From Rickettsiales bacterium (GTDB lineage: Bacteria; Pseudomonadota; Alphaproteobacteria; Rickettsiales; Deianiraeaceae), in the NCBI GenBank assembly GCA_947485035.1, contig CANKQN010000016.1, positions 1-11,932 on the forward strand: DNA of 11,932 nucleotides, in the 5' to 3' direction. The notes under the pieces were generated by a model, which saw only the letters and a list, made by a program, of their open reading frames with translations, made no database searches and had not been told where the DNA came from. Shown piece by piece: positions 1 to 6,078 of the stretch. How positions within the stretch are numbered: position 1 is the stretch's first letter; every line of letters begins with the position of its first letter. A program made the translations under genes and the position numbers.

Positions 1-7
1 GTTTAAG

Positions 8-2191
8 ATGAGTATTATGGATTTTGTTCTGAATTTAAACGATAACAAAATTCACATAAATGACGCCACGCTGAAAGTCAACCAACGAGGATATATTCTT
101 TTTGTCCAAGCCAATTCAAAGCAATATGGCTACGATTTCAAAGTTACACTAAATTCACAACACTTGCATGTTTCGTTTAACAACATTCCATCGCAAATTT
201 TACATAAATACACCGAAAACAAACTCAATTTCCTAGACTTCACCAACGCAACTGGCTTTATTGTGTTTGAATCGAAGGATACTCGCAACGCAAATTTTGA
301 AATAATGCTTCAAACTGTTTCAATTTCCAAAAGCAATTTTATCAATCAACAAGTCTCACTGAGTGACCTCACCATTTTTGGAACTTCGTCTGCAAATAGA
401 TTTTCAATAATAACATCCCCGTTTGTTATCAACGAAAAAACCAATGCCACGCTGAATATTCTCTCAAATTCCGGCAAATATAACATCGGTTTTGATATCA
501 AAAATATTACAATTGAAGAAATAAAAAACATCATCGCACTGAAAAATATCACAATCGAGCCGTTAAAAGGTGCACTTGGGTATCTTGAAAAATCCCTGAA
601 AAGCGGAAATATTTCACACTGCGAAGGTAAAATTCAAACGCCAGTCGTGGAAAATACTGATATGATGATAAAAATCGCATTTAACAACATAACTTTTGAA
701 TATCATCCATCTTTTGCGACGATTGAAAAAGCCAATGGCAGCGTGGAAATTACCCCACAAAAAACGAAAATTTTTATTCCCAATTCGCAATCTGCGGGCA
801 ATGTTTTGAAGAATTCCCTCGTGGATATTACCGATGGGAAGGTGAAAATTGAGACAGAAACAAGCGGAACCATGAAATCTTTTATGGATATTTTCAAGCA
901 GGATTACCTCGCAATTTTCCCAATTTCCGCCAATATTTCCGCAAAAACCACACTTGAAATTGATCAAAAATGCGTGAATATTTACGACTGCATGAAAATT
1001 ATTTCAAACGGCAAACTTGCAAATTTTCAAACGGAATTTAATAATGACCTTACAAATGGCACGATATTATTTGAAAAGAACTCACGAGAATCGGCAGTTG
1101 CTAAACTGAATTTGAGCAATTTTTCCAACGAATACTTAGCTTTGCAAAATATCGAAATTACAGCAACGCCTTCGTTTGATTACAAAAATCTTGAACTGAA
1201 AATTGATGCACGCAATCCAAATGGCGATGAAATTCTGACAAAATCGATAAAAATCAACACACAAAACAGCACTTTGAACGAAATATCTATATCAAAAATC
1301 AAGTTTCAACAGAATGATTTCGCACTAAAATTCTCCGATAACACGCTGGAATTGAAAGGAAATTCCATAAATTTGCCGAAAATGTATGGTTTTATTTCCA
1401 AATTTCGCGCAATTCGTGACCTAATCGCCAAAAAACCGTCACAATCGTCAGCGGATTCAATGAAATTCAACATGCCAATAAACAGAATAATTTTTCACAA
1501 CAATGTTGAGGCTTTTGCAAATATTGCAGTTGAAATGCGTGGAAAGGCTATCCAAAAAGCGATTATTGATTCCGAAATCCTCAGTTTTCACTATTTTCCA
1601 CCAGAAATTGAGGCAAAACTTCCACAGGAACTCCGTGAACAGGGTCTTTTTATTGAAATTCCCGATATTTCCATGCTAATTTCTGCGGTGAGCGTTGATC
1701 AGGCAAATGTTGTGAAGTCCGGTTCGATGAAATTGCTCGGCAAACGCATGCAAAATAACCCGCAAACCATCATTTGGAGTGGTGCAATCGAAAATTTGCA
1801 CACGAAATCTGAAAAATTCAAGCTTAACACTCGCAAAATTAAAATTCTTGCAACCCAAAATGGTAATAAAATTGAGTTCAATAATCTAAAAGTTCAAGAT
1901 GCCAATCACACAATTTTCATCACAGGCACAATTTTTACCGATACCATGACCATAAAAGCAAAAATTTTCTATACGCCATCAAAGGTTGAAGCGGTAAACG
2001 AAATTGCATTCATAAAAGAGGCGATAAAGGTAACAAGCTTTGGATCGAGTCAAAATGGAATACTTTCACTGGAACTTGATGTTAGCGGCTCACTTTTTGC
2101 GCCAGAAGTTAAGTTTAACAAAGCATCGTCAATCAAATCCCTTTGGAAAATAATCGTTTCAATACCATTCCTGCCGTTTTTAATTCTATAA
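8..2191 (+). CDS. AsmA/YhdP-like (DUF3971-type) envelope protein, probably 5'-partial
   Basis: The product is a long protein built of repeating amphipathic beta-type segments rich in Asn, Lys, Ile, Ser and Phe, as expected of the AsmA/YhdP/TamB-like group, which bridges the periplasm and helps move lipids to the outer membrane. Residues about 200-300 resemble a DUF3971 pattern (FNNITFEYHPSFATIEKANG and following). The last 60 residues have the usual AsmA-like C-terminus: a glycine-containing strand, VSGSLFAPEVKFN, then a hydrophobic tail ending VSIPFLPFLIL. No N-terminal membrane anchor is visible and the frame stays open to the left edge (codons at 2-7), so the ATG at position 8 may be internal and the true start outside the window. 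YhdP-type proteins are usually longer than these 727 residues. The assignment rests on family-level similarity of pattern; the substrate is unknown. Confidence 0.65.
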   Translation: MSIMDFVLNLNDNKIHINDATLKVNQRGYILFVQANSKQYGYDFKVTLNSQHLHVSFNNIPSQILHKYTENKLNFLDFTNATGFIVFESKDTRNANFEIMLQTVSISKSNFINQQVSLSDLTIFGTSSANRFSIITSPFVINEKTNATLNILSNSGKYNIGFDIKNITIEEIKNIIALKNITIEPLKGALGYLEKSLKSGNISHCEGKIQTPVVENTDMMIKIAFNNITFEYHPSFATIEKANGSVEITPQKTKIFIPNSQSAGNVLKNSLVDITDGKVKIETETSGTMKSFMDIFKQDYLAIFPISANISAKTTLEIDQKCVNIYDCMKIISNGKLANFQTEFNNDLTNGTILFEKNSRESAVAKLNLSNFSNEYLALQNIEITATPSFDYKNLELKIDARNPNGDEILTKSIKINTQNSTLNEISISKIKFQQNDFALKFSDNTLELKGNSINLPKMYGFISKFRAIRDLIAKKPSQSSADSMKFNMPINRIIFHNNVEAFANIAVEMRGKAIQKAIIDSEILSFHYFPPEIEAKLPQELREQGLFIEIPDISMLISAVSVDQANVVKSGSMKLLGKRMQNNPQTIIWSGAIENLHTKSEKFKLNTRKIKILATQNGNKIEFNNLKVQDANHTIFITGTIFTDTMTIKAKIFYTPSKVEAVNEIAFIKEAIKVTSFGSSQNGILSLELDVSGSLFAPEVKFNKASSIKSLWKIIVSIPFLPFLIL

Positions 2192-2281
2192 AAATCAATT
2201 TATGTGAATTTTCGTGGAATTTTTATCAATTCTGGAAATTTTTGCAGTAAATGCGGTGAATTTGGCGAAAAGCCAAGGAAA

Positions 2282-2318
2282 CAGCGTGACTATTACACCA
2301 CGCTGCCAGAGTTTTTTT
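2282..2318 (+). terminator. Terminator-like hairpin between convergent genes
   Basis: CAGCGTG (2282-2288) and CACGCTG (2299-2305) form a perfect 7-bp stem with a 10-base loop. A run of seven T follows at 2312-2318, after a 6-base gap. This fits an intrinsic terminator for the AsmA-like gene, although the gap before the T run is longer than ideal. A second small hairpin, TTGGC-GAAAA-GCCAA, lies at 2262-2276. The hairpin is downstream of both convergent genes, so it may also stop or stabilise the typA transcript, whose stop codon lies within the T run. Confidence 0.5.
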
Positions 2319-4158
2319 AGAAATCTTTGTTTTCGTTCTTTTTACGTTCGTGAAGTTCGAAGTATCTTTTGCGAAGTCTTAGAGATTTCGGAGTAACTTC
2401 AACCAACTCGTCGTTTTGAATGTAGGCAATCATTTCTTCAAGAGTCATCAATTTTGGAGTAACCAAGCGAATTGCTTCGTCCGCACCTGATGAGCGAATG
2501 TTTGTCAGCTGTTTTCCTTTTAGAACATTAACATCAAGGTCGTTTTCTTTGGCATTTTCACCAACAATCATTCCTTTGTAAACCTTATCGCCATGACGAA
2601 TGAACATTGTGCCACGGTCTTGAAGACCAAAAATCGCATAAGCAACTGCTTCACCACTATCGTTAGAAACAAGAACACCGTTCTTTTTTGAGTCAATTTT
2701 ACCTTTGTAAGGTGCATATTTCGAGAACAAACGGTTCATGGTTCCAGTGCCTTTTGTGTCTGTCAAAAATTCGCCGTAATAACCAATTAAGCCACGCGAT
2801 GGCACAAGGTATGTAATTCTTGTTTTGCCGTCGGTTCCTTGTCTCATATCAACCATTTCGCCTTTACGAACATTCAATTTTGCAACAACTGAACCTGAAT
2901 AAGCTTCGTCAACATCAACAAGAACTTCTTCAATTGGTTCAAGCATGTTGCCGTTTTCGTCTTTTTGGAAAAGGACTTTTGGTCTTGCAACTGTAAGTTC
3001 AAATCCTTCACGACGCATGTTTTCGATTAACACACCAAGTTGAAGTTCTCCACGACCACCAACCTCAAATGTTTCACTCGTAACATCGTTTACTGTGATT
3101 GCGACATTGGATTCCGCCTCTGCGTAAAGCCTGTCACGAATTGTTCTTGAAGTAACTTTATCACCTTCTTGACCAGCAAGCGGCGATGTATTTACACCAA
3201 TTGTGATTGAAATCGTTGGGGGATCGATAGGTGTTGAATAAATTGCGTCTGTAACGGAAATGTCGCAGATTGTGTCTGAAACTGATGTTTTTTCAAGACC
3301 CGCAACCGTAACAATATCACCAGCAATTGCTTCGTCGATTGGAATTCTGTGAGTTCCGAAGTATCCTTGAAGTTTTGTAAGACGGAAATCCTCCACTTTT
3401 TCTCCGTGCAAGTTCAGTGAACGAACTGAAGTGTTCACTCTTGCTTTTCCGCTGTAAACTCTTCCTGTCAAAAGCCTTCCAAGGAAGTTATCTGCGTGAA
3501 GAATTGTTGCAAGCATTGAAAATGGCTTGTCTGTATCAACATTTGGGCAAGGAACTTTTTCCAAAATTGCGTGGAAAAGTGGCATAAGATCTTTGCGTTC
3601 GTCACTCAATTCATTCACCGCCCAACCTGCTCTTCCAGATGCGTAAAGGTATGTGAAATCAAGCTGTTCTGGTGTTGCGTTTAGCATGCAGAATAGATCG
3701 AAAATTTCATCAAGAACTTCGTTGTGGCGTTCGTCTTGACGGTCAATTTTGTTGATAACAACAATAGGACGAAGACCTAATTTCAATGCTTTTCCAAGCA
3801 CGAATTTTGTTTGCGGCATAGGACCCTCCGCAGCATCAACAAGTAAAACTACTCCGTCTACCATTGAAAGAACCCGTTCAACTTCTCCACCGAAATCGGC
3901 GTGTCCCGGTGTATCAACGATGTTAATTTTGTAGTCATCAAATTTGACAGCCGTGCATTTTGCAAGAATTGTGATTCCTCTCTCTTTTTCGATGTCGTTG
4001 GAATCCATTGCGCGTTCGTCAACATTTTCGTTGTCGCGAAATGTTCCACTTTGTTTTAAGATGTTATCTACCAAGGTTGTTTTTCCATGGTCGACGTGTG
4101 CAATAATTGCAATATTGCGTATTTTATCGGGGGTAATTCCCTCAAATGGATTAGACAT
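2317..4158 (-). CDS. typA: Ribosome-associated GTPase TypA/BipA
   Basis: TypA/BipA is a translational GTPase of the EF-G/LepA superfamily. It binds 70S ribosomes and supports 50S assembly and growth under stress or cold. All G motifs are intact: P-loop AHVDHGKTT (residues 20-28), switch I RGIT (60-63), DTPGH (82-86), NKID (136-139) and SGRAG (174-178). Domain II, the EF-G-like domains and the C-terminal BipA-specific domain follow. The 613 residues match the family norm of about 607. The N-terminus around [16 protein letters not shown] is typical, which supports the ATG at 4158. The upstream Shine-Dalgarno is weak (AAGAA). The gene appears monocistronic. A TTGACA box lies 50 bases before the start codon and a 16-bp palindrome lies 9 bases before it. 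Nothing in the protein looks unusual. Confidence 0.97.
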   Translation of the reverse strand: MSNPFEGITPDKIRNIAIIAHVDHGKTTLVDNILKQSGTFRDNENVDERAMDSNDIEKERGITILAKCTAVKFDDYKINIVDTPGHADFGGEVERVLSMVDGVVLLVDAAEGPMPQTKFVLGKALKLGLRPIVVINKIDRQDERHNEVLDEIFDLFCMLNATPEQLDFTYLYASGRAGWAVNELSDERKDLMPLFHAILEKVPCPNVDTDKPFSMLATILHADNFLGRLLTGRVYSGKARVNTSVRSLNLHGEKVEDFRLTKLQGYFGTHRIPIDEAIAGDIVTVAGLEKTSVSDTICDISVTDAIYSTPIDPPTISITIGVNTSPLAGQEGDKVTSRTIRDRLYAEAESNVAITVNDVTSETFEVGGRGELQLGVLIENMRREGFELTVARPKVLFQKDENGNMLEPIEEVLVDVDEAYSGSVVAKLNVRKGEMVDMRQGTDGKTRITYLVPSRGLIGYYGEFLTDTKGTGTMNRLFSKYAPYKGKIDSKKNGVLVSNDSGEAVAYAIFGLQDRGTMFIRHGDKVYKGMIVGENAKENDLDVNVLKGKQLTNIRSSGADEAIRLVTPKLMTLEEMIAYIQNDELVEVTPKSLRLRKRYFELHERKKNENKDF

Positions 4159-4167
4159 TGTTCTTAT

Positions 4168-4183
4168 GATAATATATATTATC
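4168..4183. promoter_or_regulatory. 16-bp perfect AT palindrome just upstream of typA
   Basis: GATAATATATATTATC is a perfect palindrome located 9 bases before the typA start codon, within the predicted 5' leader or core promoter. It contains -10-like hexamers on both strands (GATAAT, TATATT). It could be an operator, a hairpin affecting ribosome access, or simply AT-rich promoter DNA. The sequence alone cannot decide between these. Confidence 0.35.
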
Positions 4184-4206
4184 TCTACAAAGCGTGTGGC
4201 GATTTA

Positions 4207-4245
4207 ATTGTCAAGGTTTTTATTTATCACTTGCCTTGACTTTTT
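4207..4245 (-). promoter_or_regulatory. Probable typA promoter region with TTGACA box inside an inverted repeat
   Basis: Read on the minus strand, 4214-4209 is a perfect -35 hexamer TTGACA in the context AAAAACCTTGACAAT, 50 bases before the typA ATG. The corresponding -10 is poor (TTTGTA at 17-base spacing). The same 15 bases recur upstream of the peptide gene at 4685-4699. GTCAAGG (4210-4216) and CCTTGAC (4234-4240) form a 7-bp inverted repeat with a 17-base loop. It is followed by TTTTT on the plus strand, so a plus-strand terminator is an alternative reading, although no gene is clearly upstream on that strand. Confidence 0.4.
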
Positions 4246-4269
4246 GTGTGGTTGTTATTGGATGTGGTG

Positions 4270-4374
4270 ATGGACTGGCTTCCTATATTGTCACTGTTGC
4301 TTATTTTTATTGCATTGTTTTTTATTGCAGGTTCCAACTCCGGTTCTGTCGCCATTGCTTTATTTAATGTGTAA
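4270..4374 (+). CDS. Possible 34-residue hydrophobic membrane peptide
   Basis: An ATG ORF of 34 codons ends in TAA at 4372-4374. The peptide begins MDWLPILSLLLIFIALFFIA, which would make one transmembrane helix, and continues with a small polar tail (SNSGS) before ALFNV. In-frame GTG and TTG codons lie just upstream, and a GGA at 4260-4262 could act as a weak Shine-Dalgarno. The last 15 bases overlap, tail to tail, the 3' end of the peptide gene on the other strand. A T-rich strand readily produces short hydrophobic ORFs by chance, and no family is recognised, so this is only a candidate. A membrane toxin or an immunity-type peptide are possible roles, both speculative. Confidence 0.22.
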   Translation: MDWLPILSLLLIFIALFFIAGSNSGSVAIALFNV

Positions 4375-4638
4375 CTTATTAACGCACCAACCGGACCAGC
4401 CACAGCAAACCCCGCAAGTAAAGCCTGCTTCGTGGTGAAATGTTCCCCCGTTTCCTTTTGGTGTTACATTGTCTTTTCCGAATTCATCGAGTTTTTTACC
4501 AGCATACTCGCCAGCTAATGAACCAGCAATACCGCCGATATTTTTTAAAATACCCTTCATACCACCTTCCTTTACAACCTCATTAAGAACAGATGTTAAA
4601 CCATCAGTCACAACTTGTATACTATTGTCTTGTGACAT
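4360..4638 (-). CDS. Small glycine-zipper, cysteine-rich peptide (bacteriocin/RiPP-like candidate)
   Basis: This 92-residue product is not a family I recognise. Its N-terminal third is an acidic/amphipathic helix-like stretch with no Sec signal peptide. Next comes a glycine-zipper segment, GGIAGSLAGEYAGKKL (residues 35-50), and then a polar linker ending in a second GG pair at 64-65. The final 27 residues are small and aromatic, with four cysteines in TCGVCCGWSGWC (C75, C78, C79, C85). Two GG sites, GxxxG-type spacing and a compact Cys-rich tail are features of double-glycine-leader bacteriocins and other peptide precursors. No peptidase, ABC exporter or modifying enzyme is nearby, so that reading is an inference. 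The cysteines could instead bind a metal. A TTGACA box lies 48 bases before the ATG, in the same 15-base context as upstream of typA, which supports a real transcript. Confidence 0.6.
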   Translation of the reverse strand: MSQDNSIQVVTDGLTSVLNEVVKEGGMKGILKNIGGIAGSLAGEYAGKKLDEFGKDNVTPKGNGGTFHHEAGFTCGVCCGWSGWCVNKLHIK

Positions 4639-4662
4639 TTCCGCTTTAAAAATTTATTTTAA

Positions 4663-4699
4663 ATTTAAAATAATGTTTATGCAGATTGTCAAGGTTTTT
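4663..4699 (-). promoter_or_regulatory. Probable promoter of the Cys-rich peptide gene (second copy of the 15-bp box)
   Basis: On the minus strand TTGACA (4692-4687) is followed after 18 bases by TTAAAT (4668-4663), a reasonable sigma-70 type promoter about 25 bases before the ATG at 4638. The -35 lies inside ATTGTCAAGGTTTTT (4685-4699, plus-strand reading), which is identical to 4207-4221. The same DNA can fold into a hairpin: TCAAGG at 4689-4694 pairs with CCTTGA at 4714-4719, and the inner T and A runs extend the stem. Confidence 0.45.
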
Positions 4700-4776
4700 T
4701 TCTACAAAAAATTCCTTGAATTTTAAATTTCTTGCCAAATTGTTATTTTAAGAAATTTACTGATTGTTTTAAAAAA

Positions 4777-5325
4777 ATGACATTCCTCTTCACACAAGAA
4801 AACTTGAAGCTTGCACAAACTGCCTTGGAAAAATATCCAGTTGAAAGGAAAAGATCAGCAGTTATGGAACTTCTTTGGATAGCACAACGCCAAAATCAAA
4901 ACTGGATTCCAAAAGAAGCAATAACATACATCGCACATTTTCTTGATATGCCAGAAGTTCGCGTTTATGAAGTTGTGACATTCTATTCAATGTATAACCT
5001 TAAACCCGTTGGAAAATATTTCATTCAAGCGTGTGGAACTACTCCTTGCGTACTAATGGGGTCAGAAGACATTATGCAAGCAATCAAAGATGAACTTTCC
5101 ATTGAGGACAAACAAACAACAACAGACTCCCTCTTCTCACTCCTTGAAGTTGAATGTCTTGGGGCGTGTTCAAACGGACCAATGGTTCAAATTAACGATG
5201 ATTATTACGAAGATCTTACCCCTCAAACAATTCGGGAAATAATTCGTTCGCTTAAAGCAGGGAATCCTGTAAAAATTGGATCGCAGGAAGGAAGGAAGTC
5301 GGCGGAAACTAGCGACTTATTATAA
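4777..5325 (+). CDS. nuoE: NADH-quinone oxidoreductase subunit E (24-kDa [2Fe-2S] subunit)
   Basis: NuoE is part of the NADH-oxidising module of respiratory complex I on the cytoplasmic side of the inner membrane. It carries the off-path [2Fe-2S] cluster N1a. The thioredoxin-like fold and the four ligands are clear: C86 and C91 (ACGTTPC), then C127 and C131 (ECLGAC). The segment VYEVVTFYSMYNLKPVGK is the standard family signature. The C-terminus GSQEGRKSAE resembles alphaproteobacterial homologues. I start at ATG 4777 (MTFLFTQEN...), giving 182 residues. A TTG at 4732 would add 15 residues that do not look like the family. There is no clear Shine-Dalgarno. No other nuo gene is in the window, so the partner genes (nuoF, nuoG) must lie elsewhere. 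The 3' end overlaps the convergent unknown gene by 17 bases. Confidence 0.95.
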   Translation: MTFLFTQENLKLAQTALEKYPVERKRSAVMELLWIAQRQNQNWIPKEAITYIAHFLDMPEVRVYEVVTFYSMYNLKPVGKYFIQACGTTPCVLMGSEDIMQAIKDELSIEDKQTTTDSLFSLLEVECLGACSNGPMVQINDDYYEDLTPQTIREIIRSLKAGNPVKIGSQEGRKSAETSDLL

Positions 5326-5974
5326 CATTCTGCTTGCTGCCTGCCTTCATCTCTTTCTTGTTAAGCCTGTAAATTGCGTTGATTTCATTGAGTCTATTGA
5401 TAGATATACGAATAACATTCATAACTACCAGCTCCTTAGTCAACAATTTCTGTGCGTTAATGTGCAACATCATGCTTTCAATATGCTTTCTGTGCTCCTT
5501 AAATGTTTGAAATCCACTTTTTATAAAAACACCAACGGCAGAATGCAATGCACGAGTCTCTCCACCAGAATTCATGTTAGCAAGAGCGTTGCGAAGAATT
5601 TCGATAATTTCTTGAACTTCGGAATCAAAGTCTTGGTCTTCGTAATCGTGCAGGGAATTGTATATTTTCGCAACTCGTGGTAATTGCGTGGCTATTCGTT
5701 TGTGAATTTTTGGCGTGGATTTTTCTACAATCGTTTGCATGTTCACATTGGCAGATGGCAGATTTTCCAACAGTTGATTCTTGGTTTTTTCCTGTGGTTT
5801 TTTTGGTTTTTTGATTCTTTTTGATGTTAACCGTAAAATTGCAGTGATAATTTTAATTCGTGGAGTTTTATGCGGAAGTTTTTTAATATCGCATTCTTTC
5901 ACATGATTAAGAATAATCCCTTTAAAGTTGATAATGCTTGGCACGCCAATCAAATTTTCAAGCTTAAACATCAT
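5309..5974 (-). CDS. Hypothetical basic, helical protein of unknown function
   Basis: I do not recognise this product (221 residues from the ATG at 5974; the next codon is also ATG, and an in-frame TTG at 5983 would add three residues). The N-terminal half is strongly basic, with a Lys/Pro patch (SKRIKKPKKPQEKTK, around residues 50-64). The C-terminal half, starting at about residue 110 with an acidic DYEDQDFDSE stretch, is predicted helical, with hydrophobic heptad-like spacing and several Met, Ile and Leu. There is no signal peptide or transmembrane segment, so it is probably cytoplasmic. Evidence that it is real: a long uninterrupted frame, ordinary residue composition, and a divergent promoter (TTGATT-N16-TATAAA) in front of it. 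Its 3' end overlaps nuoE by 17 bases. It may be specific to this lineage. Confidence 0.6.
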   Translation of the reverse strand: MMFKLENLIGVPSIINFKGIILNHVKECDIKKLPHKTPRIKIITAILRLTSKRIKKPKKPQEKTKNQLLENLPSANVNMQTIVEKSTPKIHKRIATQLPRVAKIYNSLHDYEDQDFDSEVQEIIEILRNALANMNSGGETRALHSAVGVFIKSGFQTFKEHRKHIESMMLHINAQKLLTKELVVMNVIRISINRLNEINAIYRLNKKEMKAGSKQNVIISR

Positions 5975-5995
5975 TGAACACAAAATAATTACAAA

Positions 5996-6023
5996 TTTAT
6001 AAAAAACATTCTTGAATAATCAA
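5996..6023 (-). promoter_or_regulatory. Leftward promoter of the hypothetical gene
   Basis: On the minus strand TTGATT (6023-6018) and TATAAA (6001-5996) are separated by 16 bases, about 20 bases upstream of the ATG at 5974. The -35 lies in the right arm and loop of the 18-bp inverted repeat at 6009-6026, which it shares with the lptD promoter. Confidence 0.45.
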
Positions 6024-6026
6024 GAA
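6009..6026. repeat. 18-bp inverted repeat in the lptD divergent promoter
   Basis: TTCTTGA-ATAA-TCAAGAA has perfect 7-bp arms and a 4-base centre. It sits between the divergent hypothetical gene and lptD and carries a -35-like hexamer on each strand. The dyad could be the binding site of a dimeric regulator, or it may arise simply from two TTGA-type boxes placed back to back. Confidence 0.5.
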
Positions 6027-6040
6027 AAAGGTTTTATGAT
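6012..6040 (+). promoter_or_regulatory. lptD promoter
   Basis: TTGAAT (6012-6017), a 17-base spacer and TATGAT (6035-6040) match the sigma-70 type consensus at 4/6 and 5/6 positions. Transcription would start near 6047, giving a leader of about 32 bases before the lptD ATG at 6079. No strong Shine-Dalgarno is visible in that leader. Confidence 0.55.
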
Positions 6041-6078
6041 GGAAATTATTAGCCATTAAAACTAGCACTAATCAAGTC

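Noticed and set aside
4210..4245. GTCAAGG/CCTTGAC hairpin plus TTTTT as a plus-strand terminator
   Set aside because: No plus-strand gene lies upstream (typA runs the other way). The copy near 4689 and its position before two leftward genes favour a promoter role, although the terminator reading cannot be fully excluded.
4328..4350. tRNA T-arm-like string GGTTCCAACTCC
   Set aside because: The position after TTC is not a purine, the stem does not pair, and no acceptor, D or anticodon arm can be placed around it.
4732..4776. Upstream TTG start for nuoE (15 extra residues)
   Set aside because: The extra residues do not resemble the NuoE N-terminus, and the ATG at 4777 gives the family length.
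5276..5683. 135-codon plus-strand frame beginning inside the end of nuoE
   Set aside because: It lies opposite the unknown minus-strand gene, has an irregular Cys/Phe/His-rich composition, starts within nuoE without a ribosome binding site, and resembles no family. The minus-strand frame is the better candidate.
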